From Rhizobium sp. AC27/96 (lineage in GTDB: Bacteria > Pseudomonadota > Alphaproteobacteria > Rhizobiales > Rhizobiaceae): a stretch of 64,000 bases of DNA. The notes under the pieces are model-generated. The model had not been told where the DNA came from. It saw only the letters and a program-made list of their open reading frames with translations, and made no database searches. Where the stretch lies: contig NZ_LXKN01000032.1 of the NCBI RefSeq assembly GCF_001692325.1, forward strand, positions 372,001-436,000. Reading direction: 5' to 3'. The translations under genes and the position numbers were made by a program. Each line of letters begins with the position of its first letter. Within the stretch, counting starts at the first letter, position 1. This document shows positions 35,373 to 44,128 of this stretch, piece by piece.

Positions 35373-36398
35373 ATGCTTCGGGCCGCAGCGATGATGGATG
35401 CGCGCAGATCGGTCTTGGTGATCGCAATCGTCGTTGCTGCGATCCTTCTGGTCGTGCTCCTCGGCTTGTTGCCGGGTGCGAAAATGTTGACCGTTGCGGA
35501 TGCGACCCAAGTCCTGCTCGCGCCGGATGGCAAGGTCAATTCCATTCTCGTCTGGACGCTCAGGCTGCCGCGAAGTCTCGTCGCCGCATTTGCCGGAGCG
35601 GGACTCGCCGTTTCCGGTTACCTTCTGCAGACCCTCACAAGAAATCCGCTGGCCGATCCCGGGATAACCGGCGTAACCGCAGGCGCGGTCACCCCGATCG
35701 TATGCTGTTTCGTTTTTCTGCCGTGGCTATCGTCTGCTTATTACCCTTTTGTCGGTCTTGCCGGCGGCCTGGCTGCCGCTGCCGTCACCTTCTGGGTGTC
35801 GAAAGGCGGGCAGGGGCGCCCCTTGCATCTGGCGCTCGGCGGCGTCAGCATTTCACTGTTTCTCGGAGCGATCACGATCTACGTTCTGCTGTTGACCGGG
35901 CCGCAATCGACATCTCTTCTTTTCTGGCTCTCGGGCGGCTTCCAGGGGCGGTCGTGGCCGCATCTCGTCTACATGCTGCCTTGGGTCGCCGTCGGAATTG
36001 CAGGCGCGCTGGCGCTTCACCGCGTGATCGGCATGTTTGCGCTCAGCGATCACGCCGCCGCCGGCATGGGGTTGCAGCTCAATTTCTGGAAGCCCGTTCT
36101 CCTCGTGCTGGGTGTCTGTCCGGTTGCTGGCATTGCGCCTGTTGCGGGGCCCGTCGCCTTCGTCGGACTGGCTGCGCCCCATATTGCCCGCTTGATGAAG
36201 CCGCGCGGCACCGTATGGGAGATCGGGCTTTGCGCCGCCATCGGTGCGCTGATCGTAACGGTCGCGGATCTCGTGGCTCGGACGATTGCAATTCCAAAGG
36301 AACTCCCCGTCGGCATCATCACGGCCCTTCTGGGCGGACCTGTGTTCATCTATCTCATTCAGCGCGGACGCTTGCAGTTCAGGGGTAGTGGCTCATGA
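35373..36398 (+). CDS. FecCD family ABC permease (first)
   Basis: A 341-residue permease with about 9-10 membrane segments. Conserved FecCD/BtuC motifs are LRLPRSLVAAFAGAGLAVSGYLLQTLTRNPLADPGITGVTAGA (about 65-110) and the ATPase-docking PVAFVGLAAPHIARL. The ATG directly follows the binding-protein stop; an in-frame ATG at 35391 is an alternative. Its stop overlaps the next permease by four bases. Confidence 0.93.
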   Translation: MLRAAAMMDARRSVLVIAIVVAAILLVVLLGLLPGAKMLTVADATQVLLAPDGKVNSILVWTLRLPRSLVAAFAGAGLAVSGYLLQTLTRNPLADPGITGVTAGAVTPIVCCFVFLPWLSSAYYPFVGLAGGLAAAAVTFWVSKGGQGRPLHLALGGVSISLFLGAITIYVLLLTGPQSTSLLFWLSGGFQGRSWPHLVYMLPWVAVGIAGALALHRVIGMFALSDHAAAGMGLQLNFWKPVLLVLGVCPVAGIAPVAGPVAFVGLAAPHIARLMKPRGTVWEIGLCAAIGALIVTVADLVARTIAIPKELPVGIITALLGGPVFIYLIQRGRLQFRGSGS

Positions 36399-37429
36399 CG
36401 ACGGATGCGCCGGCAAATCCCGTATTGCCCGGAAACATGTTGTCGATCGCCCTCGTGATCGCGTTCTTGTCCTTGATTGCCTCCGTATTCCTCGGAGTCG
36501 TTGATCTCCCGATAGCGGACGTCCTTGCTGTTTTGGCCGGCAAAGGCTCGCCCGAGGCACAATCGATCATCCTCGACATCCGACTGCCGCGTATCGTCAC
36601 CGGCGTTCTTGCCGGTATCCAGTTTGCGGTGGCCGGTCTACTCCTCCAGACGATTACGCGAAATCCGCTCGCCGACCCTTCGTTGATGGGAGTATCGCAA
36701 GGGGCGACGTTGAGTGTGACGGTGTTCCTCCTGTTCACGGTCTATATCTTCAATCCGGGCGAGAACACTGTCGCGGAGTTGCCGATTGCCTGGCTTCCGG
36801 TCGCCGGCCTTGCGGGCGGGATGATCGCCGGAGGCATCATCTACATGCTTGCGTTTCGGCTGGAGCTCAGTGCGCTGCGCATAACCCTGTGCGGGATCGC
36901 GATCGGCGCGGTCCTTCATGCCCTGGCAATCGGACTGATTGCGGGCTGGGGATCGGCCCGTATCGAAATCATTCTCGAATGGCTGTCCGGAAGTCTCTAT
37001 GCCCGCACCTGGGACCATGCGTTGTTTCTGCTGCCGTTCACGGTCGCGGGCCTTGCGGCATTGCCTCTGATCTATCGCCCGCTCGTGCTTCTGCAATTCG
37101 ATACGCAGGTCGCCCGCTCCTTTGGTTTGGCCTATCGCCGACAGTTCTCGGTGGTTCTTCTGGTGTCGTGCGCCCTGGCCGCGAGTGCTGTCGGTGCGGT
37201 CGGACCGATTGTCTTTGTCGGGCTGGTCGTTCCACATATGGCCCGCTTCCTGGCTGGCCGGCATTTTCCGCTTGTCCTTCCCTTGACCGTGGTTCTTGGT
37301 GCCATTTTAGTCACGTTGGGGGATCTGATCGGCCGCCTCGTCGGACAGGCCGAGGAGATTCCGATTGGCGTGGTGACGGCAATCGTCGGCGTTCCCGTTC
37401 TGCTCGCCATGTTACGCAAACTTCCTTGA
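36395..37429 (+). CDS. FecCD family ABC permease (second)
   Basis: A 344-residue partner of the preceding permease, so the channel is a heterodimer as in FecCD or FhuB halves. Motifs are IRLPRIVTGVLAGIQFAVAGLLLQTITRNPLADPSLMGVSQGA and GPIVFVGLVVPHMARFLAGR. About ten membrane segments are present. It overlaps the first permease in ATGA, and the ATPase starts eight bases after its stop. Confidence 0.93.
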   Translation: MTTDAPANPVLPGNMLSIALVIAFLSLIASVFLGVVDLPIADVLAVLAGKGSPEAQSIILDIRLPRIVTGVLAGIQFAVAGLLLQTITRNPLADPSLMGVSQGATLSVTVFLLFTVYIFNPGENTVAELPIAWLPVAGLAGGMIAGGIIYMLAFRLELSALRITLCGIAIGAVLHALAIGLIAGWGSARIEIILEWLSGSLYARTWDHALFLLPFTVAGLAALPLIYRPLVLLQFDTQVARSFGLAYRRQFSVVLLVSCALAASAVGAVGPIVFVGLVVPHMARFLAGRHFPLVLPLTVVLGAILVTLGDLIGRLVGQAEEIPIGVVTAIVGVPVLLAMLRKLP

Positions 37430-37437
37430 GACCGCTC

Positions 37438-38235
37438 ATGCCGCTTATCTGTTCACAACTCTCTGTTTTCTATGGTCGCCGCAAGGCCTTGAGCGACTTC
37501 GAGCTGTCGATGAGGCGAGGCGAGATCCGGGCGCTGATCGGCCCGAACGGATCGGGCAAGAGCACCGCGCTACAAGCGCTGGCAGGGCTTCTGAAGCCCG
37601 CGCAAGGGCAGGTGACCATCGAGGGCGTTGCGGTGGCGAGCATGTCGCGGCGTGCCATCGCCCGGAAACTGGCCTTTCTGCCGCAGCAGCCCTCGGCTCC
37701 CGACGAGATGACGATTGCACAGCTGGTGCGGCAAGGACGCTTTCCGCATGTCGGCCTCTTCCGCACCTATGATCGCAAGGATGAAGAGGCCATAGAATGG
37801 GCACTCGACTGTACCGGGCTCACGAGCCTGGCCGATCGGACCTTGCAGGAGCTTTCGGGCGGCGAGCGGCAGCGCGCCTGGATATCGGCAGCGCTGGCGC
37901 AGGAGGCCGGAATATTGCTCCTCGACGAGCCGACGTCCTTCCTCGATATCGGCTATCAGGTCGAGGTGCTTGACCTCGTGCATCGGCTGAGCCGCGAGAG
38001 GGGCGTCACCGTCATCATGGCGATCCATGATATCAATCAGGCCATTGCGGTCAGTGACCGTATCTCGCTGCTGGAAAAGGGCGAGTTGCGCTTTGACGGC
38101 GAGCCAAGGGCGCTAGCTGAAAGCGGCCTGATCGAGAAGACCTTCCGGGTCAAGGGGCGGTTCGTCCAGGTCAGCCCCGACAATCCGCCGCATTTCGACG
38201 TCGAGCTTACGCGGTTGCGACAGCCAGAGGCTTGA
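37438..38235 (+). CDS. FecE/FepC-type ABC transporter ATP-binding protein
   Basis: A 265-residue ATPase with Walker A GPNGSGKST (about 37-45), Q-loop FLPQQPSAPDEM, signature LSGGERQRAWISAALAQ, Walker B ILLLDEPTSFLD and switch AIHDINQA. The start at 37438 gives the normal N terminus; the same frame is open far upstream inside the permease gene. Its last 29 bases overlap the 3' end of a convergent methyltransferase gene. Confidence 0.93.
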   Translation: MPLICSQLSVFYGRRKALSDFELSMRRGEIRALIGPNGSGKSTALQALAGLLKPAQGQVTIEGVAVASMSRRAIARKLAFLPQQPSAPDEMTIAQLVRQGRFPHVGLFRTYDRKDEEAIEWALDCTGLTSLADRTLQELSGGERQRAWISAALAQEAGILLLDEPTSFLDIGYQVEVLDLVHRLSRERGVTVIMAIHDINQAIAVSDRISLLEKGELRFDGEPRALAESGLIEKTFRVKGRFVQVSPDNPPHFDVELTRLRQPEA

Positions 38236-38908
38236 CGAGCCTAAAGACGATCTTGGTCTGAGTGTAGTAATCAAGAGCGTCCGCGAAGTTCGGCGTCCAG
38301 CCGTCTTCGATGAAGGGAATGAAGCCGTCATATTCCAGCTTGCGTCCGGAGACCGCAAAACCCGCTTTGGTGAAAGCACGCCCATAGTCCGAGATCGAAC
38401 GATCCTGAACCACGGTGTTGGTGCGCTTGGCGACGAGCTCGCGCCATTTGGGCCAGAGCGGGTTGTCCGTATGGCAGCCCGTCACCGCGTAGTAGACGGC
38501 ACCGGGCTTCAGTGCTTTCCAGATATCCGCTGCGTGGGAATCGATATCCTCGACGAGGTAGATCACCTCGTGGCTGATGGCCAGATCGAACTCTTCGACC
38601 CAGCCGGCGAGCGTTCCGCCAACTGCATGCTGAACGGGAAGATTGCCCTTGAATGCCTCGGCCTTGGCGATCGACTGTTCGGCGATATCGATGCCGAGCG
38701 CCTTTCGGAAGGGCCTGATGGCGTAGAGATGGCGTAAAAGACCGCCTTGATTGCAGCCGAAATCAACCACGCTCTTGGCTGAAAGATCACGCTCGACGAT
38801 CATCTCGATGAGATGCCGCCAGATTGGCGCATGACCATCCGCCATCCGCTCCTCGGCATCCGGATCGATATACCATGTGCCGATCGTTTTCGGGGCTTGT
38901 TGGGTCAT
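38207..38908 (-). CDS. Class I SAM-dependent methyltransferase
   Basis: A 233-residue methyltransferase with motif I VVDFGCNQGGLLRHLY (about 43-58) and following ALGIDIAEQSI. Later segments EFDLAISHEVIYLVEDI and LKPGAVYYAVTGCH fit the fold. The substrate is unknown. ATG 38908 has GGAG about nine bases upstream; ATG 38914 is too close to it. It is convergent with, and overlaps by 29 bases, the FecE-type ATPase. A functional link with chelate uptake is possible but unproven. Confidence 0.82.
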   Translation of the reverse strand: MTQQAPKTIGTWYIDPDAEERMADGHAPIWRHLIEMIVERDLSAKSVVDFGCNQGGLLRHLYAIRPFRKALGIDIAEQSIAKAEAFKGNLPVQHAVGGTLAGWVEEFDLAISHEVIYLVEDIDSHAADIWKALKPGAVYYAVTGCHTDNPLWPKWRELVAKRTNTVVQDRSISDYGRAFTKAGFAVSGRKLEYDGFIPFIEDGWTPNFADALDYYTQTKIVFRLVKPLAVATA

Positions 38909-39064
38909 GCGCATTATCTCCAGGCGATTCAAAGCTACCCTGTTTTTAGGCCCGGTCTGAAATCTTGGCTAGGTTCCCGAGGCCGAAAACAAGCCGTAAA
39001 TTACCTGAATGGAAATCTTCGGCGTGTTGCGGGATGCGGCTCGGTTCACCTTCGGCCAGTCGGC

Positions 39065-40132
39065 TCAGTGCAACCGCTGGCCGCTCGACGGATCGAACAG
39101 ATGCGCTTTTACCGGGTCGATCCTGAGCGGAATGGATTGGCCCGGTGATACCGAAAGGCGGTCTCTGACGGCTGCGACGATCGCTTGGGAGCCGGCCTGC
39201 AATTGCAGATGCGTGTCGGAGCCGGTCGGTTCGATGACGATGATCTTGGCGGGCAAGCCATCCGTATCGATCGAGATATGTTCGGGCCGAATGCCGAGCT
39301 GAACGGCCTTTCCGCTATAGGCCCGGGCGCTATCCGGCAGCGGCCAGTGCAGGCCTTCCGCCGCTTGCAGTTCTACTGCTCCGTTTCGCTCCACGACCTC
39401 CCCGTCGATGAAGTTCATCGATGGTGAACCGATAAATCCGGCTACGAAACTGTTGGCGGGCTGATCATAGATTTCGAGCGGTGAGCCGATCTGCTCGATG
39501 TCGCCGCCACGCATGACCACGATACGGTCGGCCATGGTCATGGCTTCCATCTGGTCATGGGTGACATAGACCATGGTGGTGCCCAGCCGCTGGTGCAGCG
39601 TCTTGATCTCGGTGCGCATCTGCACGCGCAATTTAGCATCGAGATTGGAGAGCGGTTCGTCGAAGAGGAAGACGGCCGGGTTGCGCACGATGGCGCGGCC
39701 CATCGCAACGCGCTGGCGCTGGCCTCCTGACAACTGTCGGGGATAGCGATCGAGAAGGGCGGAGAGATCGAGAATGCCGGCGGCATCGTTGACCTTCTGC
39801 TCGATCTCCTGCCGGCTGCGGCGCGCGAGCTTCAGCGAAAACGCCATGTTGTCGCGAACGGTCATATGCGGATAGAGCGCATAGGATTGAAACACCATGG
39901 CGATATCGCGCTCATTGGGCTCGAGGTCGTTGACGATGCGTTCGCCGATTTCGATCTCGCCGTCGCTGATGCTTTCAAGCCCCGCGATCATGCGCAGCAA
40001 GGTGGATTTGCCACAGCCCGAGGGGCCGACGAGGACGACAAACTCTCCGTCTTGCGCGGCAACGGATACGCCATGCAACACTTCGAGTGCACCATATCGC
40101 TTGACCGCATTTCGGATCGTCAGTTTCGCCAT
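39065..40132 (-). CDS. Sugar ABC transporter ATP-binding protein (UgpC/MsmX/MalK type)
   Basis: A 355-residue ATPase with Walker A GPSGCGKST (about 37-45), signature LSGGQRQRVAMGRAIVRNP, Walker B VFLFDEPLSNLD and switch VTHDQMEAM. A C-terminal MalK-type TOBE region follows (about 240-355). It is the last gene of the minus-strand sugar operon, 30 bases after the MalG-like permease. It should energise uptake of the operon's oligosaccharide. Confidence 0.93.
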   Translation of the reverse strand: MAKLTIRNAVKRYGALEVLHGVSVAAQDGEFVVLVGPSGCGKSTLLRMIAGLESISDGEIEIGERIVNDLEPNERDIAMVFQSYALYPHMTVRDNMAFSLKLARRSRQEIEQKVNDAAGILDLSALLDRYPRQLSGGQRQRVAMGRAIVRNPAVFLFDEPLSNLDAKLRVQMRTEIKTLHQRLGTTMVYVTHDQMEAMTMADRIVVMRGGDIEQIGSPLEIYDQPANSFVAGFIGSPSMNFIDGEVVERNGAVELQAAEGLHWPLPDSARAYSGKAVQLGIRPEHISIDTDGLPAKIIVIEPTGSDTHLQLQAGSQAIVAAVRDRLSVSPGQSIPLRIDPVKAHLFDPSSGQRLH

Positions 40133-40162
40133 TGTTCTAGCTCCTGGGAGTCTGCAGGCGCT

Positions 40163-41017
40163 TCAGCGCCCGCCCATGCCCGCGTTGAGGGCGATGCTGT
40201 TGTAGATGAGCTTCTGCAAGATGATCGCGAGGAAAATCCCGGGAAGCATGGAAAGGGTGGCGCCCGCCATCAGATAGTTCCACTGCGTGCCCTGTTGCGT
40301 CTGAAACAGGGTAAGGCCGACGGGCAGGGTGGCGTTGTCGGCACCGGTCATGACGATCAGCGGCCAGAGGAAATTGTTCCACTGCCCGATGAAGGTGAAC
40401 AGCGACAGAAGTCCGATAGCCGGCATCGACAGCGGCACGATGATACTCACGAGGATGCGCAGCCGCGAGGCGCCGTCGATCCTTGCCGCCTCTTCGAGCT
40501 CCATGGGGATGGAGAGAAAGAACTGCCGCATCAGGAAGGCGCCGAAGGTGCCGAAGGAGATCGGCAGGATCACACCCGGGAAGGTGTTGACCAGACCGAG
40601 CTTGTTGACGATCAGAAACAAGGGAATGATCAGCATCAGCGGCGGCACCATGAGCGTGCCGATATAGCCGAGCAGCAGCGTGTCGCGTCCCCTGAATTTC
40701 AGCCGCGCAAAAGCGTAGCCCGAAAGGCAGGAAACGACGACGGTGATGACAGTCACGCAAATGGCGATAACGGCGCTGTTGAGGAAGAACCGGCCGAAGG
40801 GCAGCCGGGTCCAGGCGGCGGCGAAATTACCCCATTCGAAAACTTGAGGCAGGACATGCACTGGTATGGCCGTCACCTCGGCATTTGAGCGTATGGCGTT
40901 CGAGACCATCCAGAAGAACGGAAAGAGGAAGGCGATTGCCACGAGTGCAAGTGCGGTGTGGTTGACGATGTCGAACGCCAGCTTCCGGCGTGCCCTGGCT
41001 TTGGAGTTAAGCGTCAT
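40163..41017 (-). CDS. Sugar ABC transporter permease (MalG/AraQ type)
   Basis: A 284-residue inner-membrane protein with six predicted helices, beginning with FDIVNHTALALVAIAFLFPFFWMVSNAI. The EAA loop is MELEEAARIDGASRLRILVSIIVPL (about 185-209). It overlaps the upstream MalF-like permease gene by 11 bases and is 30 bases before the ATPase. It forms the channel with that partner. Confidence 0.93.
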   Translation of the reverse strand: MTLNSKARARRKLAFDIVNHTALALVAIAFLFPFFWMVSNAIRSNAEVTAIPVHVLPQVFEWGNFAAAWTRLPFGRFFLNSAVIAICVTVITVVVSCLSGYAFARLKFRGRDTLLLGYIGTLMVPPLMLIIPLFLIVNKLGLVNTFPGVILPISFGTFGAFLMRQFFLSIPMELEEAARIDGASRLRILVSIIVPLSMPAIGLLSLFTFIGQWNNFLWPLIVMTGADNATLPVGLTLFQTQQGTQWNYLMAGATLSMLPGIFLAIILQKLIYNSIALNAGMGGR

Positions 41018-41933
41018 AGTGCACCCATTTGCGCTGGAACCAGAATTGCAGGGCGGTCAGCAGCATGATCAGCGCGAACATCACCCAGGCGATGGCCGAG
41101 GCATAGCCCATCTGAAAGTTCTGGAAGCCGCGCTGGAAGATGGCGTAGCCGAGCGTCGCGGTCGACGATCCCGGGCCGCCCTTGGTCATGACATAGATCT
41201 GGTCGAAGACCTGCAGAGATGTAATGGCCGTCATGACGGTGCCGAAGAACAGTGTCGGCGAGATCAGCGGCAGGCGGATTTTCCAGAACCGGTCCCAGGC
41301 CGTCGCCCCGTCGATCCGCGCCGCTTCCAGATAGGTTGCCGGAACCATGTCGAGTGCGGCGTTGAAGAGAACCGTATTGTAGCCGACGCCAGCCCAGATG
41401 GAGGTGAGAACGACGGCCTGCATGGCGAGCGTGCGGTCATTGAGCACGCCCGAAAACGGCAGCGACAACGCAGCCATCAGGTTGTCGAAGAGGCCGCCAC
41501 TGCTGAAGATCAGCATCCAGACCATGGCAACGGCGATGAGCGGCGTGAAGGTGGGAAGGAAGAAGATCACCCGGAACCAGCGTTGCCCGATCCTGAGGCT
41601 CGAAATCCAGGTCGCCAGCCCGAGCGAGATGATGATGTTCAGTACCAGATATTCGACGGTGAAGAAGATCGTGTTGCGCATGACTGTCCAGAATTGCGGA
41701 TCGGTTGTGAACAGCCGCACATAGTTGGCAAGGCCGACGAAGCGCGGCGTTCCCAGCAATTGCCAGTTGGTGAAACTGAGCGCGATCGAAGCCAGGATCG
41801 GCAGCACGAGGAACAGGACGATACCGATCAGGCTCGGCAACAGGAAGAACAAGGCCGTCCATCCCTCGCCTCTGAACCATTTGCGCGAGCGTGGCCTTGG
41901 CCTTGCGATTATGTCACTGTGTTTGGCCAGCAT
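41007..41933 (-). CDS. Sugar ABC transporter permease (MalF/UgpA type)
   Basis: A 308-residue permease starting with a basic tail (ARPRPRSRKWFRGEG), then GWTALFFLLPSLIGIVLFLVLPILASIALSFTNW. The EAA loop is TYLEAARIDGATAWDRFWKIRLPL (about 205-228). It is the first of the two permeases, 76 bases after the binding-protein gene. Length and topology are typical of CUT1-family systems for oligosaccharides or sugar derivatives. Confidence 0.93.
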   Translation of the reverse strand: MLAKHSDIIARPRPRSRKWFRGEGWTALFFLLPSLIGIVLFLVLPILASIALSFTNWQLLGTPRFVGLANYVRLFTTDPQFWTVMRNTIFFTVEYLVLNIIISLGLATWISSLRIGQRWFRVIFFLPTFTPLIAVAMVWMLIFSSGGLFDNLMAALSLPFSGVLNDRTLAMQAVVLTSIWAGVGYNTVLFNAALDMVPATYLEAARIDGATAWDRFWKIRLPLISPTLFFGTVMTAITSLQVFDQIYVMTKGGPGSSTATLGYAIFQRGFQNFQMGYASAIAWVMFALIMLLTALQFWFQRKWVHYDA

Positions 41934-42009
41934 CGTGAGCCTTCCTTTCCGGCAATGGCGCTGCGGTCGAGCCGATGGACCCGGCCGCAGGCCGGCCAGG
42001 TGCCTGAGC

Positions 42010-43224
42010 TTATGGAAGCTGGCTCTGGATGTCGCTGAGGACTCCCTCGGGCTTCGAGTCTCCGGTCAGCGCCAGCGGCACATATTGCATCACGAGATTC
42101 TCGAACTGGTTCCATTTTTCATTGATACGGAACGGAGTCGTGTGGGCGAACATGTATTCCAGCGTCTCCCGGGTGCCGCTGACATTCTTGGCCGCGCCGT
42201 CATACCAGGAAGTCTGTTGTGCAAGCCGGGCCGGCAGCGCTCGTCCCGCTGAACCCAGAATTTCAGCGGCCTTCGGGCCGGTCAGCACCTGCAGTGCCTT
42301 GAACGCCGCATCCTTGTGCTGGCTGGTTGCGGAGATGCCCCAGCCCGAGCCGGCCGTGATGAAGCGCGAGGGGCCGGTGCCGCGTGGCAAGGGCGCGATG
42401 CCGATCTTGAATTTCACGTTGGCCTGCGCGGTGATCAGCGTCCATGGGCCATCGATATACATGGCGACGTTGCCGGAGGCGAAACGGCCGCTTGCAGCAG
42501 ATGCATCGGCCGCGGAAGCAAACACCGGCGAAAGCTTGTCCTTGGCGGTAAGGTCGGCATATTTGCTGAAGGCGTCGACGAAGCCGGCATTGCTCAGGTC
42601 AAATTCATTGTCGGCATTGAAATAGTCCGCGCCGAGCGCGACCGGGCCGGCGATGAAGTCGAAGGCCTGTGTGCCGTAGCCGTAAGTGCCATCCTTGGTC
42701 AGGACTTTGGCGTCGGCCTTGAAGTCGTCGAACGTCCAGTCGTTGGCGGGCTCCTTCAATCCGGCGGCGGCGAATTTGTCGCGATTGTAGAACACCATCC
42801 AAGGGCCGACGTCGTAGGGCAGCGCATAGAGGTTGCCGTCTTGCGAAAGGCCGGACATGATCGAGGTCTCGAAATCCGCAACCTTCACGTCGCCTTTCTT
42901 CACATAGTCGTCGAGGGGCGTGAGGATCGAATAGAAATTCGGCAGGCGCATCGACTGCATCGAGACGATATCGGCGACCTGACCCGATGCCGCCAGAACC
43001 GGCAGGCGCGTCCAGTAGTCCGTCCAGCCCGAAAGCTGCAGCTTGACCTTGATATCGGGATATTGCTGGGAGACGAGATCGGCCAGCTGCTGCCAGAGCT
43101 GCGCGTCGTTCGGTTCGCCCCACATCTGCCAGGTGATGGTAACAGGGGCATCCTGCGCCTGCGCGCCTGCTGCCAACAGCGAACTCGCGGCCAGGGCAGC
43201 CGCAAAGATCATTGAATGTTTCAT
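42010..43224 (-). CDS. Sugar ABC transporter substrate-binding protein
   Basis: A 404-residue extracellular solute-binding protein of family 1. ATG 43224 has a strong GAGGAGGAA nine bases upstream and begins a clean signal peptide (MKHSMIFAAALAASSLLAAGAQAQ), so the open extension to 43272 is not used. The mature protein starts VTITWQMWGEPNDAQLWQQLADLVSQQYPDIKVKLQ and contains VQGPWTL-like MYIDGPWTLITAQ. With the fucosidase in the same operon, a fucose-containing oligosaccharide is the likely ligand; this is context inference. Confidence 0.92.
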   Translation of the reverse strand: MKHSMIFAAALAASSLLAAGAQAQDAPVTITWQMWGEPNDAQLWQQLADLVSQQYPDIKVKLQLSGWTDYWTRLPVLAASGQVADIVSMQSMRLPNFYSILTPLDDYVKKGDVKVADFETSIMSGLSQDGNLYALPYDVGPWMVFYNRDKFAAAGLKEPANDWTFDDFKADAKVLTKDGTYGYGTQAFDFIAGPVALGADYFNADNEFDLSNAGFVDAFSKYADLTAKDKLSPVFASAADASAASGRFASGNVAMYIDGPWTLITAQANVKFKIGIAPLPRGTGPSRFITAGSGWGISATSQHKDAAFKALQVLTGPKAAEILGSAGRALPARLAQQTSWYDGAAKNVSGTRETLEYMFAHTTPFRINEKWNQFENLVMQYVPLALTGDSKPEGVLSDIQSQLP

Positions 43225-43311
43225 TATGGTTCCTCCTCTTTTTATGATCATGGTTGCAATGACGGTCTTCAATGCCCGGACGCTCCCTTCCGGCTTGGTC
43301 TTGCGGCCTCC

Positions 43312-44097
43312 TCAGGCCGCGATCATAACCTCCAGATCGCCAATCAGTCCGATCAGCGCCGTTCGCTGTCGCCGCCAGGTATCGGGATCGTGCCCCGGCT
43401 CTAGAATGGCGGTCATCCGCTGAAGGAAGTCGGGCGGCAGCCGCTCCAATTCGGCTGCCATCGGCAGGTTCCAGCCGTCGCCCGGAAAATACGCCCGGTT
43501 GAACGCGAAGACGGTCTGCAGAATGGCGTTGGCAAGCTTGCCGGTCAGCCCCACGAGAAAGACGAGATCGCGACGGGCGACCTTGCTTTCGTAGTGATAA
43601 TCCTTGGCCCAGTAGCGCAGGATTTCCATGTGCTGGCGCAGGACCGTGGCTCTCAATGCCTCAGGATATTGCGCAAGCTGTTGTTTCCATCCGGCGAGCA
43701 GGCCGCGTGGATCGGCAATGATCTGCTGGCTGGCAAGGTCCGTGGGTAGATGGTAGCCCCAGATCGTCCACTCGAAATTCTTCGGGACGGCACTGCCGGC
43801 AAGCCAGCTATCAAGGTCGTTTTGTACGCCGGCATAGCGGCGCATCCAGACCCCATCCATCCGCACCCCTTCGAGCTTCCAGGCGCGCATGGCTCCCTCG
43901 AAGCGCTTCCATGCTTTGGTCTGCCGAAGTTCCGGCCCGCGATAGGCATCGGCATAGACCCGAAAGTCGAAGTCCGATTGCTCGTCCGACCGCCCCTTGC
44001 CGCGCGAGCCGGCGAGTGCGACGGCGCCATTGCCGTCGTCTGCCAGGTCGGCGATCAAGGGCGTCATCGCGGCAATGAGTTCGGTTTCGCGGCTCAT
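43312..44097 (-). CDS. Nucleotidyltransferase-fold protein (DUF4037-like)
   Basis: A 261-residue protein with a pol-beta-type nucleotidyltransferase signature ALAGSRGKGRSDEQSDFDFRVYA (about 27-49: Gly-Ser and the DxD-type SDFDF). The rest is helical, with a LRQHMEILRYWAKDYHYESKVARRDLVFL segment seen in minimal nucleotidyltransferases with a helical partner domain. No substrate is evident. It lies between a glycosidase gene and a sugar-binding protein gene in the same operon, an unusual place for this fold. It is not a CD-NTase by any motif I can see. Confidence 0.72.
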   Translation of the reverse strand: MSRETELIAAMTPLIADLADDGNGAVALAGSRGKGRSDEQSDFDFRVYADAYRGPELRQTKAWKRFEGAMRAWKLEGVRMDGVWMRRYAGVQNDLDSWLAGSAVPKNFEWTIWGYHLPTDLASQQIIADPRGLLAGWKQQLAQYPEALRATVLRQHMEILRYWAKDYHYESKVARRDLVFLVGLTGKLANAILQTVFAFNRAYFPGDGWNLPMAAELERLPPDFLQRMTAILEPGHDPDTWRRQRTALIGLIGDLEVMIAA

Positions 44098-44128
44098 GGC
44101 GATATCCGTGATCGGGCCAGGAATTGGC

